Assembly: GCF_003837805.1 (NCBI RefSeq)
Contig: NZ_RQIT01000029.1
Location: 29,949 to 93,948 of the forward strand
Origin: Bradyrhizobium sp. RP6
GTDB taxonomy: Bacteria; Pseudomonadota; Alphaproteobacteria; Rhizobiales; Xanthobacteraceae
Length of the DNA stretch: 64,000 nucleotides
Direction: 5' to 3'
The notes below the pieces were generated by a model. It did not search any database. It was not told where the DNA came from and saw nothing but the letters and a program-made list of their open reading frames with translations. Shown piece after piece: positions 62,667 through 64,000 of this stretch (positions are counted from its first letter, which is position 1; each line of letters begins with the position of its first letter). The position numbers were made by a program, and so were the translations under genes.

Positions 62667-63818
62667 ATGAACCAGCATCTGCGTTCCGACCCCATTCCCT
62701 TCATCGACGTCGGCGCGCAGCGGCGCCGGCTCGGGGCCTCGCTCGATGCGGCCGTCAAGCGCGTGCTCGATCATTGCCAGTTCGTCAACGGACCCGAGGT
62801 CTTCGAGCTCGAGAAGCAGCTCGCGGCCTATTGCGGCGCCAAGCACGTGATCGGCTGCGCCAGCGGCACCGACGCGATCCTGATGGTGATGATGGCGAAG
62901 AATGTCGGGCCCGGCGATGCCGTGCTGTGTCCGTCCTTCACCTTCATCGCGACCGCCTCGCCGGTGGCGCGGACCGGCGCGACGCCGGTTTATGTCGACG
63001 TGGACGAGGCGACCTTCAACATGAGCCCGGAGTCGCTGAAGCGCGGCATCGCGACCGCCCGCAAGGCCGGCCTGAAGCCCGTCGCGGTGATTCCGGTCGA
63101 CCTGTTCGGCCAGCCGGCCGATCACGATTCCATCGCCGAGATCGCCAAGGCCGAGGGCCTGTTCGTTCTCGACGACGCCGCGCAAGCATTTGGCGCGAGC
63201 TACAAGGGCCGCAAGCTCGGCACGCTCGCGCATGCGACGGCGACCAGCTTCTTCCCGGCAAAACCGCTCGGCTGCTTCGGCGACGGCGGGGCGATCTTCA
63301 CCGATGACGACGAGCTCGCCGCCACGCTGCGCAGCATCCGCGTGCACGGACAGGGCATGGACAAATATGACAATGTCCGTCTCGGCCTGACCGGCCGGAT
63401 CGACACCATGCAGGCCGCGGTCCTGATCGAGAAGCTGAAGATTTTCGACGACGAGATCGCCGCCCGCAACAAGGTCGCGGAGCGCTATGAGCGCGGTCTG
63501 TCCAATGTGGTCACCGTGCCGCGCCTCAGCCCCGGCAATACCTCGGTCTGGGCGCAGTACACCATCCGTCTGCCCGAGGGCACCGACCGCGACGGCTTTG
63601 CCGCCGCGCTGAAGGCCCAGGGCGTGCCGACCGCGATCTACTACGGCAAGTCGATGCATCAGCAGACCGCCTACAAGCACTATCCGGTCGCGGAAGGCGG
63701 GCTGCCGGGTTGCGAGAGCCTGTCGCAGGACGTCATCAGCCTGCCGATGCACGCCTATGTGACCGAAGCCGACCAGGAGCGAATCATTGGCGCCGTCCGC
63801 GGCGCGCTCGCGGGCTGA
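62667..63818 (+). CDS. DegT/DnrJ/EryC1/StrS aminotransferase (WbpE-like)
   Basis: From ATG 62667 the product is 383 residues (an ATG at 62625 would add 14). It has IPFIDVGAQRRRLG at the start, CASGTDAILMVMMA, CPSFTFIATASPVARTG, DDAAQAFGASYKGRK, the PLP Lys in ATSFFPAKPLGCFGDGGA, and RLGLTGRIDTMQAAVL. It transfers an amino group to a keto nucleotide sugar. Coupled to a WbpB-like oxidoreductase, a 3-amino UDP-uronate is the likely product. Confidence 0.87.
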   Translation: MNQHLRSDPIPFIDVGAQRRRLGASLDAAVKRVLDHCQFVNGPEVFELEKQLAAYCGAKHVIGCASGTDAILMVMMAKNVGPGDAVLCPSFTFIATASPVARTGATPVYVDVDEATFNMSPESLKRGIATARKAGLKPVAVIPVDLFGQPADHDSIAEIAKAEGLFVLDDAAQAFGASYKGRKLGTLAHATATSFFPAKPLGCFGDGGAIFTDDDELAATLRSIRVHGQGMDKYDNVRLGLTGRIDTMQAAVLIEKLKIFDDEIAARNKVAERYERGLSNVVTVPRLSPGNTSVWAQYTIRLPEGTDRDGFAAALKAQGVPTAIYYGKSMHQQTAYKHYPVAEGGLPGCESLSQDVISLPMHAYVTEADQERIIGAVRGALAG

Positions 63819-63909
63819 TCTTGCTTTCTTCCCCTCTCCCGCAAGCGAGGGCTTTGCACAAAGGGGAATTTTGCGATTCTCTAGGATCTGTCGTTGGAGG
63901 CGGATTGGG

Positions 63910-64000
63910 ATGGCATATCGACAGGTGGGACAACCGAGCTTCGCAGATGCGCTGGTGTCGCGGCGAGGCAAAGGTAGCGCTGTGCTGAGGCGGATTGGCG
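63910..64000 (+). mobile_element. 5' end of an IS5-type transposase, cut by the window edge
   Basis: An open frame starts MAYRQVGQPSFADALVSRRG and continues KGSAVLRRIG to the window edge. The FADALVSRRG block and following RI resemble the N-terminus of IS5-group transposases (F/MADAMVSxRGxxxxWLDRI). The region before it, GAGGGCTTTGCACAAAGG, may be the left end of the element. Only the first 30 residues are seen, so the assignment is tentative. Confidence 0.6.

Overview
The window looks like a chromosomal segment of an alphaproteobacterium of the Rhizobiales, most probably Bradyrhizobium or a close Nitrobacteraceae relative. The grounds are high GC with strong third-position G/C bias, two LIV-type (HAAT) ABC transporter operons, REP-like palindromes of the style common in Bradyrhizobium intergenic DNA, and a rhizobial LPS core gene resembling lpcC. 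This assignment is inference from content; no rRNA or tRNA gene was seen.

Left part (1-14 kb): a leftward trio (CMP-sugar synthetase, NeuB-type synthase fused to a TIM-barrel isomerase, CBS domains fused to a GHMP sugar kinase) looks like a pathway to an unusual higher-carbon acidic sugar. Next come a frameshifted relic of a NodU-type carbamoyltransferase and an unidentified polytopic membrane protein. A tight rightward cassette follows: glycosyltransferase 2, asparagine-synthase-like amidotransferase and three SAM methyltransferases. A PaaK-like adenylate-forming enzyme and an AGE-family sugar epimerase/isomerase close this part.

Middle part (14-32 kb): a leftward LIV transporter operon (livG, acyl-CoA ligase, livH, livM, livK, livF) has a divergent Crp/Fnr regulator. 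Then come an MFS exporter, a HemD-like protein, purU and a small lipoprotein. A second, rightward LIV operon (livK-H-M-G-F) follows, preceded by a promoter carrying a perfect inverted repeat and followed by a MetE-like methyltransferase. REP-like palindromes sit inside both LIV operons.

Central housekeeping and accessory part (32-44.5 kb): a relic of a caspase-like protein, a methyltransferase-like protein, metK and ahcY (the methyl cycle), a flavin monooxygenase, a leftward group of MFS transporter, tautomerase and SDR with a divergent LysR regulator, an LpxO-like lipid hydroxylase, a SnoaL-like protein and an FAH-family hydrolase.

Right part (44.5-64 kb) is a surface-polysaccharide region: an MsbA-like exporter, galE, LPS core glycosyltransferases (lpcC-like, waaF-like), ADP-heptose synthesis (hldD, hldE), an O-antigen ligase, a QuiNAc-type module (4,6-dehydratase, reductase, initiating phosphoglycosyl transferase), a YbhN-like membrane protein, UDP-uronate epimerase, GDP-mannose synthesis, and a WbpB/WbpE-like oxidoreductase/aminotransferase pair. 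The window ends inside what looks like an IS5-type transposase.
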